Made by a program: the position numbers and the translations under genes
In this document: positions 1-6,161 of the stretch, piece after piece
Layout of the letters: every line of letters starts with the position of its first letter
How positions within the stretch are numbered: position 1 is the first letter of the stretch
Origin: Sulfidibacterium sp964473395
GTDB lineage: Bacteria > Bacteroidota > Bacteroidia > Bacteroidales > F082
Direction: 5' to 3'
Assembly: GCA_964473395.1 (NCBI GenBank)
Contig: CAYYOW010000085.1
Coordinates: 1 to 9,458, forward strand
Length of the DNA: 9,458 bases
Notes under the pieces: model-generated
Seen by the model: the letters and a program-made list of their open reading frames with translations, nothing else
What the model was told of the DNA's origin: nothing
The model's database searches: none

Positions 1-69
1 GGCGATTTGCTGCATATTTTCGGAACACAGACAGCCTTGCAGGAGGTGCGGAAGATAATGCAGGGATAG
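1..69 (+). CDS. C-terminal end of a rightward gene, possibly TrkA_C/RCK_C domain protein (partial)
   Basis: Frame 1 is open from the window edge to a TAG at 67-69 and gives 22 residues beginning GDLLHIFGT and ending VRKIMQG. The pattern 'GD-hydrophobic-hydrophobic-x-hydrophobic-G-T' followed by a short helix with 'EVRK' resembles the last strand and helix of TrkA_C/RCK_C regulatory domains, found at the end of K+ uptake proteins and some cation/proton antiporters. That is a family-level resemblance from a very short piece, so the product is uncertain. The coding call is supported by the stop codon being followed within 14 bases by a terminator hairpin in the right orientation. The start and most of the protein lie outside the window. 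Confidence 0.45.
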   Translation, partial: GDLLHIFGTQTALQEVRKIMQG

Positions 70-79
70 GCTGAACAGC

Positions 80-120
80 AAAAAAGCCGGACGATATAAT
101 TTAGCCCGGCTTTCTTGTCT
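80..120. terminator. Bidirectional rho-independent terminator between convergent genes
   Basis: AAAGCCGG at 83-90 pairs perfectly with CCGGCTTT at 106-113, leaving a 15-base loop. Read rightward, the stem is followed by a T-rich stretch (TTTCTTGTCTTTTCT from 111) and would end the gene stopping at 69. Read leftward, it is followed by six Ts (80-85 on the + strand are As) and would end the peptidase gene whose stop is at 137. The convergent layout fits a shared terminator. Confidence 0.8.
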
Positions 121-136
121 TTTCTGAAAAAGGAAA

Positions 137-1345
137 TTATTTAATCCCCATTTCCTTTCTGATTCTTTTTGGGATAGCTTCTTTATTCACACTAATGGTG
201 GTGGTATTTAACTCAACATAAGCAGGTGAAACATAAATATATCCGTGATATTTCTGATGTGTTCCCCACGAATTTTGGACTTTATAGAAAGTTTTTCCGT
301 TTTGGTCATGGGCTATACCAACGAAAAGCATTCCGTGGTCATCGGTAGTCGAATAATTGTTATAAGCTTTTTGCCTCATTTCAGGAGTAATAGTAGCTTC
401 CTGTACGATGGAATCGGCATTGTAAAGCCTCTTTTCTTTCTGTTTGCGGCTCAAGCTGTTCCATACTTTCAATGCTTTTCCCTCTAACTTAGGATGCTTG
501 TTAGGCACGAATGCCACACCTTTTTTCCAGTTAAAACCTTTGTTACTGACATCAGTTCCCCAGACAACAGTATAACCGTGTTTCAGCGCATTGTTGAGGA
601 TGACAAGCATATCTTTCATAGGTACATTATTGTAAGGAATCCATCTCCAGTTATCGCGAACGACTATGGGAAACGTCTTGAAATAAGGATGAGCCATGAA
701 GGAGGTAACAGGAACAATATTGTCCGGGTTAAAACCGGTCATATCCCTGAAACTTTCCGGAGTATAAGTTTTTCCGTCGTATTTAAAAGTCTCGGGTATC
801 TTACCCAAATAGGATGTCATAACAGCATTGAAGCCCTTGTGCCATGCCGTGGTGAGTTTATGATTAGGATCAGAAACGATAGCATCTACGTAATTTTTCA
901 ACACTTTATCCATTTCCATTTGTACCGGAAGCTTCGTTCCATAATCCATGCCGGTGTAAACCGAATCAGGAACCATACCGTAATGTTTAATAATCCACAT
1001 CACATCAGTAGTTTCTCCACCAGCACCAAATCCCATTTTCCCGTGCAAACGGACATATTTGATGGCTCTGCCTGAATATTGGTGATATACATTGAACATT
1101 TCCGACAAATTATATTTTTTGCCGGTAGTACGCAGAATTTCATCTTGTACAAATTCCATTCCTGAATAATCCCAACAGGTTCCCGAACGGTATTGGTTTT
1201 TCACGGAAGTGTGAGGCACGACAACTTCATCCGTGAAATGATAACCTTTAACTTCCTTTTTAGCGGTTGTGTCGCTTTGCGCAAAGGATTGGAAGTTGAG
1301 CATAAATACTGCAACTAACAAAAAGATAAATGATTTAATTTTCAT
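137..1345 (-). CDS. Exported C1 family cysteine peptidase (bleomycin hydrolase/PepC-like, C1B)
   Basis: This 402-residue protein is a papain-fold cysteine peptidase. Residues 1-23 form a signal peptide: MKIK, then a hydrophobic core, ending FAQ before S24. The mature enzyme should therefore be periplasmic or outer-membrane associated, whereas classical PepC and bleomycin hydrolase are cytoplasmic. The catalytic triad is visible: Cys57 in NQYRSGTCWDYSG with the oxyanion Gln51, His337 in DDHGMLFVGIAHD, and Asn358 in VQNSWG. The late His and Asn motifs and the segment GYTVVWGTDVS (258-268) are typical of the C1B aminopeptidase family. Mature length, about 380 residues, is somewhat shorter than cytosolic PepC (about 440-450). 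It probably cleaves peptides; whether it acts as an aminopeptidase cannot be read from sequence. It appears to be a single-gene unit: the upstream dehydrogenase ends in its own terminator and this gene ends at the convergent hairpin. I saw no clear TAnnTTTG box in the short gap before it. Confidence 0.9.
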   Translation of the reverse strand: MKIKSFIFLLVAVFMLNFQSFAQSDTTAKKEVKGYHFTDEVVVPHTSVKNQYRSGTCWDYSGMEFVQDEILRTTGKKYNLSEMFNVYHQYSGRAIKYVRLHGKMGFGAGGETTDVMWIIKHYGMVPDSVYTGMDYGTKLPVQMEMDKVLKNYVDAIVSDPNHKLTTAWHKGFNAVMTSYLGKIPETFKYDGKTYTPESFRDMTGFNPDNIVPVTSFMAHPYFKTFPIVVRDNWRWIPYNNVPMKDMLVILNNALKHGYTVVWGTDVSNKGFNWKKGVAFVPNKHPKLEGKALKVWNSLSRKQKEKRLYNADSIVQEATITPEMRQKAYNNYSTTDDHGMLFVGIAHDQNGKTFYKVQNSWGTHQKYHGYIYVSPAYVELNTTTISVNKEAIPKRIRKEMGIK

Positions 1346-1365
1346 AGAATACGATTTAAGTTTAG

Positions 1366-1403
1366 AAAAAAAGAGAGCTGCTTTATTGTGATAAAACAGC
1401 TCC
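1366..1403 (-). terminator. Rho-independent terminator of the aldehyde dehydrogenase gene
   Basis: The two arms 1375-1386 and 1391-1402 form a 12-position stem with a single mismatch (GAGCTG pairs with CAGCTC, then TTTAT with ATAAA) around a TGTG loop. Read leftward, the stem is followed after a short CTC by seven Ts (As at 1366-1372 on the + strand). It begins about 10 bases past the dehydrogenase stop, so it should separate that transcript from the peptidase gene downstream. Confidence 0.8.
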
Positions 1404-1413
1404 GTGATAATAT

Positions 1414-2970
1414 TTAAATATCGAATTTAATTCCTTGTGCCAGTGGTAACTCCGAACCAAAATTAATGGTATTGGTCTGGCGGCGCATGTAAATTTTCCA
1501 GGCATCCGAGCCGGACTCACGTCCGCCGCCGGTGTCCTTTTCGCCACCGAAAGCGCCGCCGATTTCTGCTCCGGAAGTACCGAGGTTCACATTGGCAATA
1601 CCGCAGTCGGAACCGGCGTAGGAGAGGAATGTCTCGGCTTCGCGCATGTCCAGCGTAAAGCAGGCTGAGGAAAGTCCCTGTGGCACATCGTTCTGTATTG
1701 CAATGGCATTGGTGATGTCGCCTTTGTATTTGATGAGGTAAACAATAGGAGCAAAGGTCTCTTCCTGCACAATTTTGAAATGATTTTCGGCCTCAGCAAT
1801 ACAGGGAACCACATAGTTTCCTGATTCAAAGCCTTTTCCGCTAAGGTCTTCGCCGCCAAAGAGCACTTTGCCGCCCTCTTCCTGAACTTTGCTTACAGCA
1901 TTGTTAAAAAGCTCAACAGAAAATTTATCGATAAGCGGCCCTACGAGATAATCTTCATCCAAAGGATTCCCGATACGGGGAACAACGTTTTTGTAAGCAG
2001 CGATAAACTTGTCGCGCACTTCATCGTAAATATCTTCATGGATAATCACACGGCGGGTGGTCGTACAACGTTGTCCGGCAGTACCTACTGTACCAAATAC
2101 TGTTGACATTACCGCCATTTTGATGTCGGCGCTAGGAGCGATAATGACGGCATTATTTCCGCCCAGCTCCAGGATAGTTTTTCCGAGACGTTTGCCAACG
2201 ATGCCGCCCACGCGTTTTCCAACGGCGGTGGAACCGGTAACAGAAAGCAGACGAACCCGTTTGTCGCTCAGAAAATTGTCGCCCATAATCGATGATTTGG
2301 CAACCACGAGGTTGAAAACACCTTCAGGTACATTATTGTCTTTCAGTACTTTCGTAATGATTCTTTGGGTGGCGATGGCCGTCAGCGGGGTCTTGGAAGA
2401 GGGCTTCCAAACGACCACATCCCCGGCAATGATAGCCAGTGCGCTGTTCCATGCCCAAACGGCTACCGGGAAGTTGTAAGAGGTAACCAGCCCAACAATT
2501 CCCAAAGGCTGGTACTGTTCCGACAGGCGGTGATTTACTCTTTCCGATTGCAGGTTCGTACCATTGATCAGGCGAGACTGTCCTACGGCAAAATCACAGA
2601 TGTCAATCATCTCCTGTACTTCACCCAGCCCTTCCTGGTAAATTTTTCCCATTTCAAGGGTAACGAGCGCGCCGAGATACTCTTTGTTTTCGCGCAGTGC
2701 CAGGCCAATCTGGCGAACCAGTTCACCACGGATGGGAGCCGGTACTTTGCGCCACTCTTTAAAAGCGGTTTCGGCTTTTTCGATAACCGCTTCGTAATCT
2801 TCCAGCGTGGCGTTTTTTACTTTGGCAATTTCCTTTCCATCAATAGGGGAAAAGGATGTGGTGATGTCACCCTCCGTATTTATCCATTCGGTTCCGGTGC
2901 ATACGCCCGGATTGACGGCTTCAATTCCCAGGTTGCTGAGAATGTCTTCTTTATTGTGTTTAATGCTCAT
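1414..2970 (-). CDS. ALDH7-type aldehyde dehydrogenase (probable 2-aminoadipate-semialdehyde/piperideine-6-carboxylate dehydrogenase)
   Basis: A full-length 518-residue NAD(P)+-dependent aldehyde dehydrogenase. The catalytic Cys302 lies in GTAGQRCTT, the general-base Glu268 in ILELGGNN, the oxyanion Asn166 in TSYNFPVAVWAWN, and the cofactor-binding Lys189 in WKPSS. The wording GTAGQRCTTTRR, EMGKI (106-110) and ELGGNNAVI closely follows the antiquitin (ALDH7) subfamily. Known members oxidise alpha-aminoadipate semialdehyde in lysine degradation. No other lysine catabolism gene is nearby, so the substrate is inferred from subfamily resemblance only. It is probably cytoplasmic; no signal peptide is visible. 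The chosen start (MSIKHNK) is supported by a TAnnTTTG box 36 bases upstream and by the dehydrogenase N-terminal arm starting soon after it. It is transcribed alone and ends in a strong hairpin terminator. Assignment to the family is very secure; the specific substrate is moderately sure. Confidence 0.93.
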   Translation of the reverse strand: MSIKHNKEDILSNLGIEAVNPGVCTGTEWINTEGDITTSFSPIDGKEIAKVKNATLEDYEAVIEKAETAFKEWRKVPAPIRGELVRQIGLALRENKEYLGALVTLEMGKIYQEGLGEVQEMIDICDFAVGQSRLINGTNLQSERVNHRLSEQYQPLGIVGLVTSYNFPVAVWAWNSALAIIAGDVVVWKPSSKTPLTAIATQRIITKVLKDNNVPEGVFNLVVAKSSIMGDNFLSDKRVRLLSVTGSTAVGKRVGGIVGKRLGKTILELGGNNAVIIAPSADIKMAVMSTVFGTVGTAGQRCTTTRRVIIHEDIYDEVRDKFIAAYKNVVPRIGNPLDEDYLVGPLIDKFSVELFNNAVSKVQEEGGKVLFGGEDLSGKGFESGNYVVPCIAEAENHFKIVQEETFAPIVYLIKYKGDITNAIAIQNDVPQGLSSACFTLDMREAETFLSYAGSDCGIANVNLGTSGAEIGGAFGGEKDTGGGRESGSDAWKIYMRRQTNTINFGSELPLAQGIKFDI

Positions 2971-3006
2971 TTGTATGTGGTTTTATTCATTTTTCTGAAA
3001 CGTTTG

Positions 3007-3014
3007 CAAAGGTA
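3007..3014 (-). promoter_or_regulatory. Bacteroidota -7 box for the aldehyde dehydrogenase gene
   Basis: The minus strand reads TACCTTTGC here, an exact match to the Bacteroidota primary-sigma -7 element TAnnTTTG followed by C. The last base of the box is 36 bases from the ATG at 2970, giving an inferred leader of about 30 bases. No good TTTG is found 19-21 bases upstream; the best is TGAG, so the -33 element is weak or absent. Confidence 0.65.
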
Positions 3015-3280
3015 AATAATCGTCGTAATAACGCTCATAAAATCAGAAAGAAAATTTTAAGGAAGTAAGAATTTAGAATAATGATAAGCAAAGAAGAAAC
3101 AGACGGACTTGTTTGCCTGTGAAATGAATGATTTTCAGTTTGTTGCCCCCAACCGGCTAAGTTTAACGTGCCGATCATGCAGTCGGCTGACTTGTGCCTT
3201 GATTGTTATTGTGGAGAACAGGGACTATTGGAAATTGAGAAAATTGAATGAGTATAGAGGGCACGCATTACACCTGTCTC

Positions 3281-3309
3281 GCCTCTCGCAGGAAATGCGC
3301 GCCAGAGGC
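3281..3309. repeat. Bulged hairpin, REP-like half-element
   Basis: GCCTCT at 3281-3286 pairs with AGAGGC at 3304-3309, and directly inside it CGCA (3287-3290) pairs with TGCG (3296-3299). The loop is GGAAA and there is a four-base bulge (CGCC) on one side only. A ten-pair, GC-rich, one-side-bulged stem of about 30 bases is the architecture of repetitive extragenic palindromes. It touches the 55-base repeat that holds a second hairpin. Only one copy is visible, so calling it a REP is inference. Confidence 0.45.
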
Positions 3310-3363
3310 AGTTTGTGTTGTGTTAATCATTCACCGCGATTTGTATCGCGTGTCAAAGATAAA
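3309..3363. repeat. 55-base repeat, copy A (left side of the gap)
   Basis: This sequence runs exactly to the last base before the Ns and is identical in all 55 positions to 3464-3518. It contains a perfect hairpin, CGCGAT-TTGT-ATCGCG at 3336-3351, which extends by two more pairs if one C is bulged. It ends in CAAAGATA, which is a -7 box (TATCTTTG) on the minus strand. Because the match is bounded by the gap on both sides, the true repeat length is unknown and may be longer, or the two copies may be one sequence counted twice. Confidence 0.85.
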
Positions 3364-3463
3364 NNNNNNNNNNNNNNNNNNNNNNNNNNNNNNNNNNNNN
3401 NNNNNNNNNNNNNNNNNNNNNNNNNNNNNNNNNNNNNNNNNNNNNNNNNNNNNNNNNNNNNNN
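3364..3463. other. Assembly gap of exactly 100 Ns
   Basis: One hundred consecutive undetermined bases, a conventional placeholder length for a gap of unknown size. The sequence to the left ends with the same 55 bases that begin the sequence to the right, so the real distance may be zero with a 55-base overlap. It may also be a repeat or insertion that could not be assembled. Any reading frame drawn through this interval is meaningless. Confidence 0.97.
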
Positions 3464-3518
3464 CAGTTTGTGTTGTGTTAATCATTCACCGCGATTTGTA
3501 TCGCGTGTCAAAGATAAA
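3464..3518. repeat. 55-base repeat, copy B (right side of the gap)
   Basis: Identical to 3309-3363 and starting at the very first base after the Ns. It holds the same CGCGAT-TTGT-ATCGCG hairpin (3491-3506) and the terminal CAAAGATA. To the right it continues into unique sequence that supplies a -33 element for a leftward promoter. Two copies of a sequence with a stable hairpin could be a REP-type or miniature element, or a single copy duplicated by the scaffolding step. Confidence 0.85.
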
Positions 3519-3540
3519 TCCAGATCAATTCTCTGACAAA
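3509..3540 (-). promoter_or_regulatory. Near-perfect Bacteroidota promoter facing left, partly inside the repeat
   Basis: On the minus strand TTTG (3540-3537) is followed by exactly 20 bases and then TATCTTTG (3516-3509). This matches the TTTG / about 19-21 bases / TAnnTTTG consensus in both boxes and in spacing, and is the best promoter match in the window. Transcription would start at about 3503-3506, at the edge of the CGCGAT hairpin, and run toward the aldehyde dehydrogenase gene. No gene begins near it. It may drive a small RNA, a long leader for the dehydrogenase, or nothing. Activity is inferred from sequence only. Confidence 0.55.
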
Positions 3541-3570
3541 TAACCAGCTTATGTTTAAGATTGGTTTTGC

Positions 3571-3783
3571 TTATTCGGGCAAAATATTTTTAACCCGCCC
3601 TACTTCGCCTGTTTCCAGCATTACTTTTATCCCACGTGTATGCTTTGACGATTTGGTGAGTATCCGCTTTACAATTCCCTCTGTTAATTTACCGTTTCGC
3701 TGGTCTTGTTTTTGAACCACTTCCACGGCAGTGCCGATTTGTATGTTTTTTCTGAAATATCCTGCTGTCTGTTCGTTCTCCAT
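3571..3783 (-). CDS. ywbE: YwbE family protein (DUF2196)
   Basis: A 70-residue protein of unknown biochemical function. It matches the YwbE family over its whole length: an N-terminal RKNIQIGTAVEVV strand, the signature KQDQRNGKLTEGIVKRILT (residues about 25-43), then HTRGIKVMLETGEVGRVKNIL (48-68). The composition and pattern (short beta strands, many Lys/Arg, a 'G-x-V-x-x-I-L-T' turn) suggest a small all-beta fold, perhaps SH3-like and nucleic-acid binding; that is inference. Length is normal for the family. The start lies 17 bases after the folC stop on the same strand, so it is probably cotranscribed as the last gene of the folC unit. There is only a weak imperfect hairpin past its stop (3542-3566). 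Confidence 0.88.
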   Translation of the reverse strand: MENEQTAGYFRKNIQIGTAVEVVQKQDQRNGKLTEGIVKRILTKSSKHTRGIKVMLETGEVGRVKNILPE

Positions 3784-3800
3784 TATTTCCTTATTTTATC

Positions 3801-5093
3801 CTAAACCACCTCTGCCACCACAAAAGTACTACCTCCCACAAAAACCAGGTCGTGCGGACCTGCATTGTTTACCGCCGAGTTGTAGGCATGCATTACCGAG
3901 GGATAGCTGCTTCCGTTGAGTCCGGCTTTGAAAGCTTTTTCTTTCAGGATTTCGACATCCAGTCCGCGGGGGATGTCTGCCTTGCAAAAGTAATAAGTTG
4001 CATTCTGGGGCAGTAAGGCCAGTGCCTCTTCATGGTCTTTGTCGGCGACCATGCCTAGGACAAAATGCAAATGTTCATGGTCGGTTTCCTTCAGTTGCTC
4101 GCGGATAGCCATCATCCCATCGCGGTTGTGACCGGCATCGGCAATGGTCAATGGATTTTTGCTTATGATTTGCCACCGGCCGAGCAGATGGGTATTCGCA
4201 ACGGTGTTCTCCAGTCCCTCGCGAATCGTCTCTTTTTCCACCCTGATTTTTCCCGACTGGTCCAGCTCAACAATACTTTGCAACGCCGTGGCGATATTTT
4301 CCATTTGGTAATTACCTAGCAGCGGACTATTGACATTTTCGAGATAAAGTTCGTTTTCAAACCAAACATCATAATGTTTTTCCAGCAGACTGCCGGTCTG
4401 TATTCTCCGAAGTTCAAAATGGTCTTCCGCAAAAATAAGATGCGTGTTTTTGTCTCTGACGGCTTTTTCAAAAACCGGTGTGGTTTCTTTTTGTCTTCGA
4501 CCGATAACCACAGGAATACCTTTTTTGATAATGCCTGCTTTCTCGGCGGCAATTTTTTCCAGCGTATCGCCGAGAAACTGTGTATGGTCGTAGTCGATGT
4601 GGGTGATGATGGAAAGTACCGGATTTGAAATGTTGGTGGAGTCTAATCGTCCGCCCATACCCGTTTCCAGCACGGCAAAATCCACCTTTTCGTCGGCAAA
4701 ATATGCATAAGCCATTCCCACGGTCATTTCAAAAAAAGAGGGATTAATTTTCTCAAAATCGTTGTGATAATTGCCAATAAATTCAACCACCTTTTCCCTG
4801 GGGATCATTTCGCCGTTTACTCTGATGCGTTCGCGAAAGTCGCGCATATGTGGTGAGGTGTATAGCCCGGTTTTATAGCCGGCCTGCTGCAAAACGGAAG
4901 CTATGATATGCGCAACGCTGCCTTTGCCGTTGGTTCCCGCTATATGGATGGCGCTGAAATTTTCCTGCGGCTGGCCGAGTTGTGCCAGCAGCGTTTTGGT
5001 ATTGGAAAGGTCGGCCTTGTAAGCAGCCTGTCCCTCACGCTGGTACATGGGCAACCGGTTGAAAAGCCATTGGATAGTTTCGTCGTAGTTCAT
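3801..5093 (-). CDS. folC: Bifunctional dihydrofolate synthase/folylpolyglutamate synthase
   Basis: A 430-residue cytoplasmic Mur-ligase-family enzyme. It joins glutamate to dihydropteroate to make dihydrofolate and then extends the glutamate tail of folates, using ATP. Visible motifs in order are the P-loop HIAGTNGKGSVAH (50-62), TSPHMRDFRERI (79-90), ETGMGGRLDSTN (143-154), HIDYDHTQFLGDTLEKIAAEKAGIIK (165-190), where Lys185 is in the position of the carbamylated lysine, LLGNYQMENIATAL (258-271), and DAGHN (319-323) opening the C-terminal domain. Length and motif order are complete, so the protein looks intact. MNYDETIQWLFNRLPMYQ is the usual beginning in Bacteroidota FolC, which supports the start even though a -7 box ends only four bases before it. 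It lies 169 bases downstream of tonB and 17 bases upstream of ywbE. The neighbourhood does not contain other folate genes. Confidence 0.95.
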   Translation of the reverse strand: MNYDETIQWLFNRLPMYQREGQAAYKADLSNTKTLLAQLGQPQENFSAIHIAGTNGKGSVAHIIASVLQQAGYKTGLYTSPHMRDFRERIRVNGEMIPREKVVEFIGNYHNDFEKINPSFFEMTVGMAYAYFADEKVDFAVLETGMGGRLDSTNISNPVLSIITHIDYDHTQFLGDTLEKIAAEKAGIIKKGIPVVIGRRQKETTPVFEKAVRDKNTHLIFAEDHFELRRIQTGSLLEKHYDVWFENELYLENVNSPLLGNYQMENIATALQSIVELDQSGKIRVEKETIREGLENTVANTHLLGRWQIISKNPLTIADAGHNRDGMMAIREQLKETDHEHLHFVLGMVADKDHEEALALLPQNATYYFCKADIPRGLDVEILKEKAFKAGLNGSSYPSVMHAYNSAVNNAGPHDLVFVGGSTFVVAEVV

Positions 5094-5097
5094 ACGG

Positions 5098-5105
5098 CAA
5101 ATGTA
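5098..5105 (-). promoter_or_regulatory. -7 box immediately before folC, implying a very short or leaderless transcript
   Basis: The minus strand reads TACATTTGCC, an exact TAnnTTTG followed by C. Only four bases separate its last G from the folC ATG at 5093, so the expected start of transcription falls on or next to the start codon. No TTTG is present 19-21 bases upstream. A short inverted repeat, TATTTCCA (5113-5120) with TGGAAATA (5136-5143), lies just upstream where the -33 element should be. Chance occurrence of the box cannot be excluded. Confidence 0.45.
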
Positions 5106-5262
5106 GAAATTTTATTTCCAATGAGGTGGCTGCTGTGGAAATATAAAATCAGTTAACCTGAGTTCGTCCTGCAAACCCGCGTTAATTCGATGAGCCTCAT
5201 CACCCCATCACTCCAATTAAATTATTTTCAACATTTGTTATTCAGCGCTCACGTTATTCGTC

Positions 5263-6150
5263 TTATCTTTTCAGAATAAAATGATAGGTGATGGTTCCTA
5301 TTTGTATGCCGGGTGCTGTAGGGGCAGTACTGAAAAGAGAGTTTTTGGCAGCCCGTACGGCCAGTTGCCTTAAATTTTCACTCACCACAGTTGTTCCTTT
5401 GGCAAATACACGGGCATTAACGACTTTGCCTTGCGGGTTAACTTCGATTCTTACCACTACAGTCCCCTGCTCGGTAAAAGAAGCGGAAGGCTTGTCGAGA
5501 AACTTCGCCCCACGATTGCCGAGGCTGAAAGAGATGCCCTGTCCTTTACCACCACGCCCGTTGTATACATTACTTTCCTTGAAACCATGTGGTTTCCCCT
5601 GGTCGCCGGCACCACCTTTTATGCCCTGGCTTTGGTTTTGATTTCCCGGTGCCAGTTTAAACAGTGCCCGCTGATTGACCACTGGTTGGGGCTTTTTCTG
5701 AGGAGGAGTCTTTTTAACTACACGGGATGAATCAACCTTTTTTTTCGCTGCAGGCTCTTTTGAAACCTTCTTCTCCGGTTTTGCTTCCTTCGGCTTAACA
5801 GTTTTCTTTTTTTTCGGTGTTTTTTTCTTTTCCAGAGATGGTGCCTCTTCCGTATTTTGTGTCAAATTCTTTTGATGGGTTACCGCTGGTTTGGATTGTG
5901 GTTTTGGTGTGGGAGGTTTAGGATGAGAAATAGGTGTGGGTAATGGCTTGGCCTTCATGGTTTTTTGTTGCGTCTGCATGGCCTGATTTCCAAGCCCGGC
6001 GTTGGTAGTCCCCAAACTAACCTCTACTCCTTGTTCTCCTGGAAGAGGGAGTGGTGTTTGCAAAGCAAGAAACGCCAAAGCAAGCAAAATCAGACCATGA
6101 AAAATAATGGTTCCTATGAGTGCTTTCCACTTGTCTTTGTCCATCTTCAT
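5263..6150 (-). CDS. tonB: Energy transducer TonB
   Basis: A 295-residue protein linking the inner-membrane proton-motive-force motor to outer-membrane TonB-dependent receptors. The layout is classic: a short cytoplasmic N-terminus, one membrane anchor (about 11-30, LIGTIIFHGLILLALAFLAL), a conserved-looking GEQGVEVSLG stretch (38-47), a long Pro/Lys-rich periplasmic linker (about 68-158), a Gly/Asn/Gln-rich segment (168-215), and a C-terminal TonB domain (about 222-295). That domain contains VVVRIEVNPQGKVVNARV and ends ITYHFILKR. It begins 11 bases after the exbD stop and is the third gene of the exb unit. Met1 and Met3 are both possible starts; I chose the first because it fits the tight spacing to exbD. 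No convincing terminator follows; the 169 bases before folC contain only weak hairpins. Confidence 0.9.
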   Translation of the reverse strand: MKMDKDKWKALIGTIIFHGLILLALAFLALQTPLPLPGEQGVEVSLGTTNAGLGNQAMQTQQKTMKAKPLPTPISHPKPPTPKPQSKPAVTHQKNLTQNTEEAPSLEKKKTPKKKKTVKPKEAKPEKKVSKEPAAKKKVDSSRVVKKTPPQKKPQPVVNQRALFKLAPGNQNQSQGIKGGAGDQGKPHGFKESNVYNGRGGKGQGISFSLGNRGAKFLDKPSASFTEQGTVVVRIEVNPQGKVVNARVFAKGTTVVSENLRQLAVRAAKNSLFSTAPTAPGIQIGTITYHFILKR

Positions 6151-6161
6151 TGTTGGGTATT

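Larger units (their letters stand above)
2971..3570. other. 600-base non-coding region between leftward genes, with hairpins, repeat and assembly gap
   Basis: No credible gene is present. Frames that look open on the + strand cross the N gap or resemble no protein I recognise. The region holds the dehydrogenase promoter near 3007-3014; a small inverted repeat, GCCGA at 3170-3174 with TCGGC at 3183-3187; a bulged hairpin at 3281-3309; two copies of a 55-base sequence on either side of 100 Ns; and a leftward consensus promoter at 3509-3540. The stretch 3060-3280 contains nothing else I can name. A decayed mobile-element remnant is possible but not shown. Confidence 0.7.

Noticed and set aside
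494..1075. A 193-codon open frame on the + strand opposite the peptidase gene
   Set aside because: The opposite strand encodes a complete peptidase with its triad and signal peptide, while this frame shows no recognisable domain. It is an antisense shadow. The same applies to the + strand frames opposite the aldehyde dehydrogenase (2057-3015), folC, tonB and exbB.
1458..1465. A -7-like box (TAATTTTG on the minus strand) that could serve the peptidase gene
   Set aside because: It lies inside the dehydrogenase coding end and upstream of a strong terminator, has no -33 partner, and would have to read through that terminator.
3309..3518. Possible CRISPR array or tandem satellite from the two identical units
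   Set aside because: Only two copies are visible, separated solely by Ns, with no spacers and no cas genes. The match stops exactly at the gap edges, which favours a contig overlap.
3109..3543. A long open frame on the + strand across the N gap
   Set aside because: About a quarter of it is Ns, the two sides share only the repeated 55 bases, and the translated parts resemble no protein I know. The frame is a product of the gap.
3542..3566. Terminator after ywbE
   Set aside because: AACCA and TGGTT with an inner CTT/AAG can pair around a bulge, but the stem is weak and no T run follows on the minus strand.
5188..5205. Terminator after tonB at GATGAGCCTCATC
   Set aside because: The palindrome gives at most a five-pair stem with a three-base loop and no T run on either strand. 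It looks like chance.
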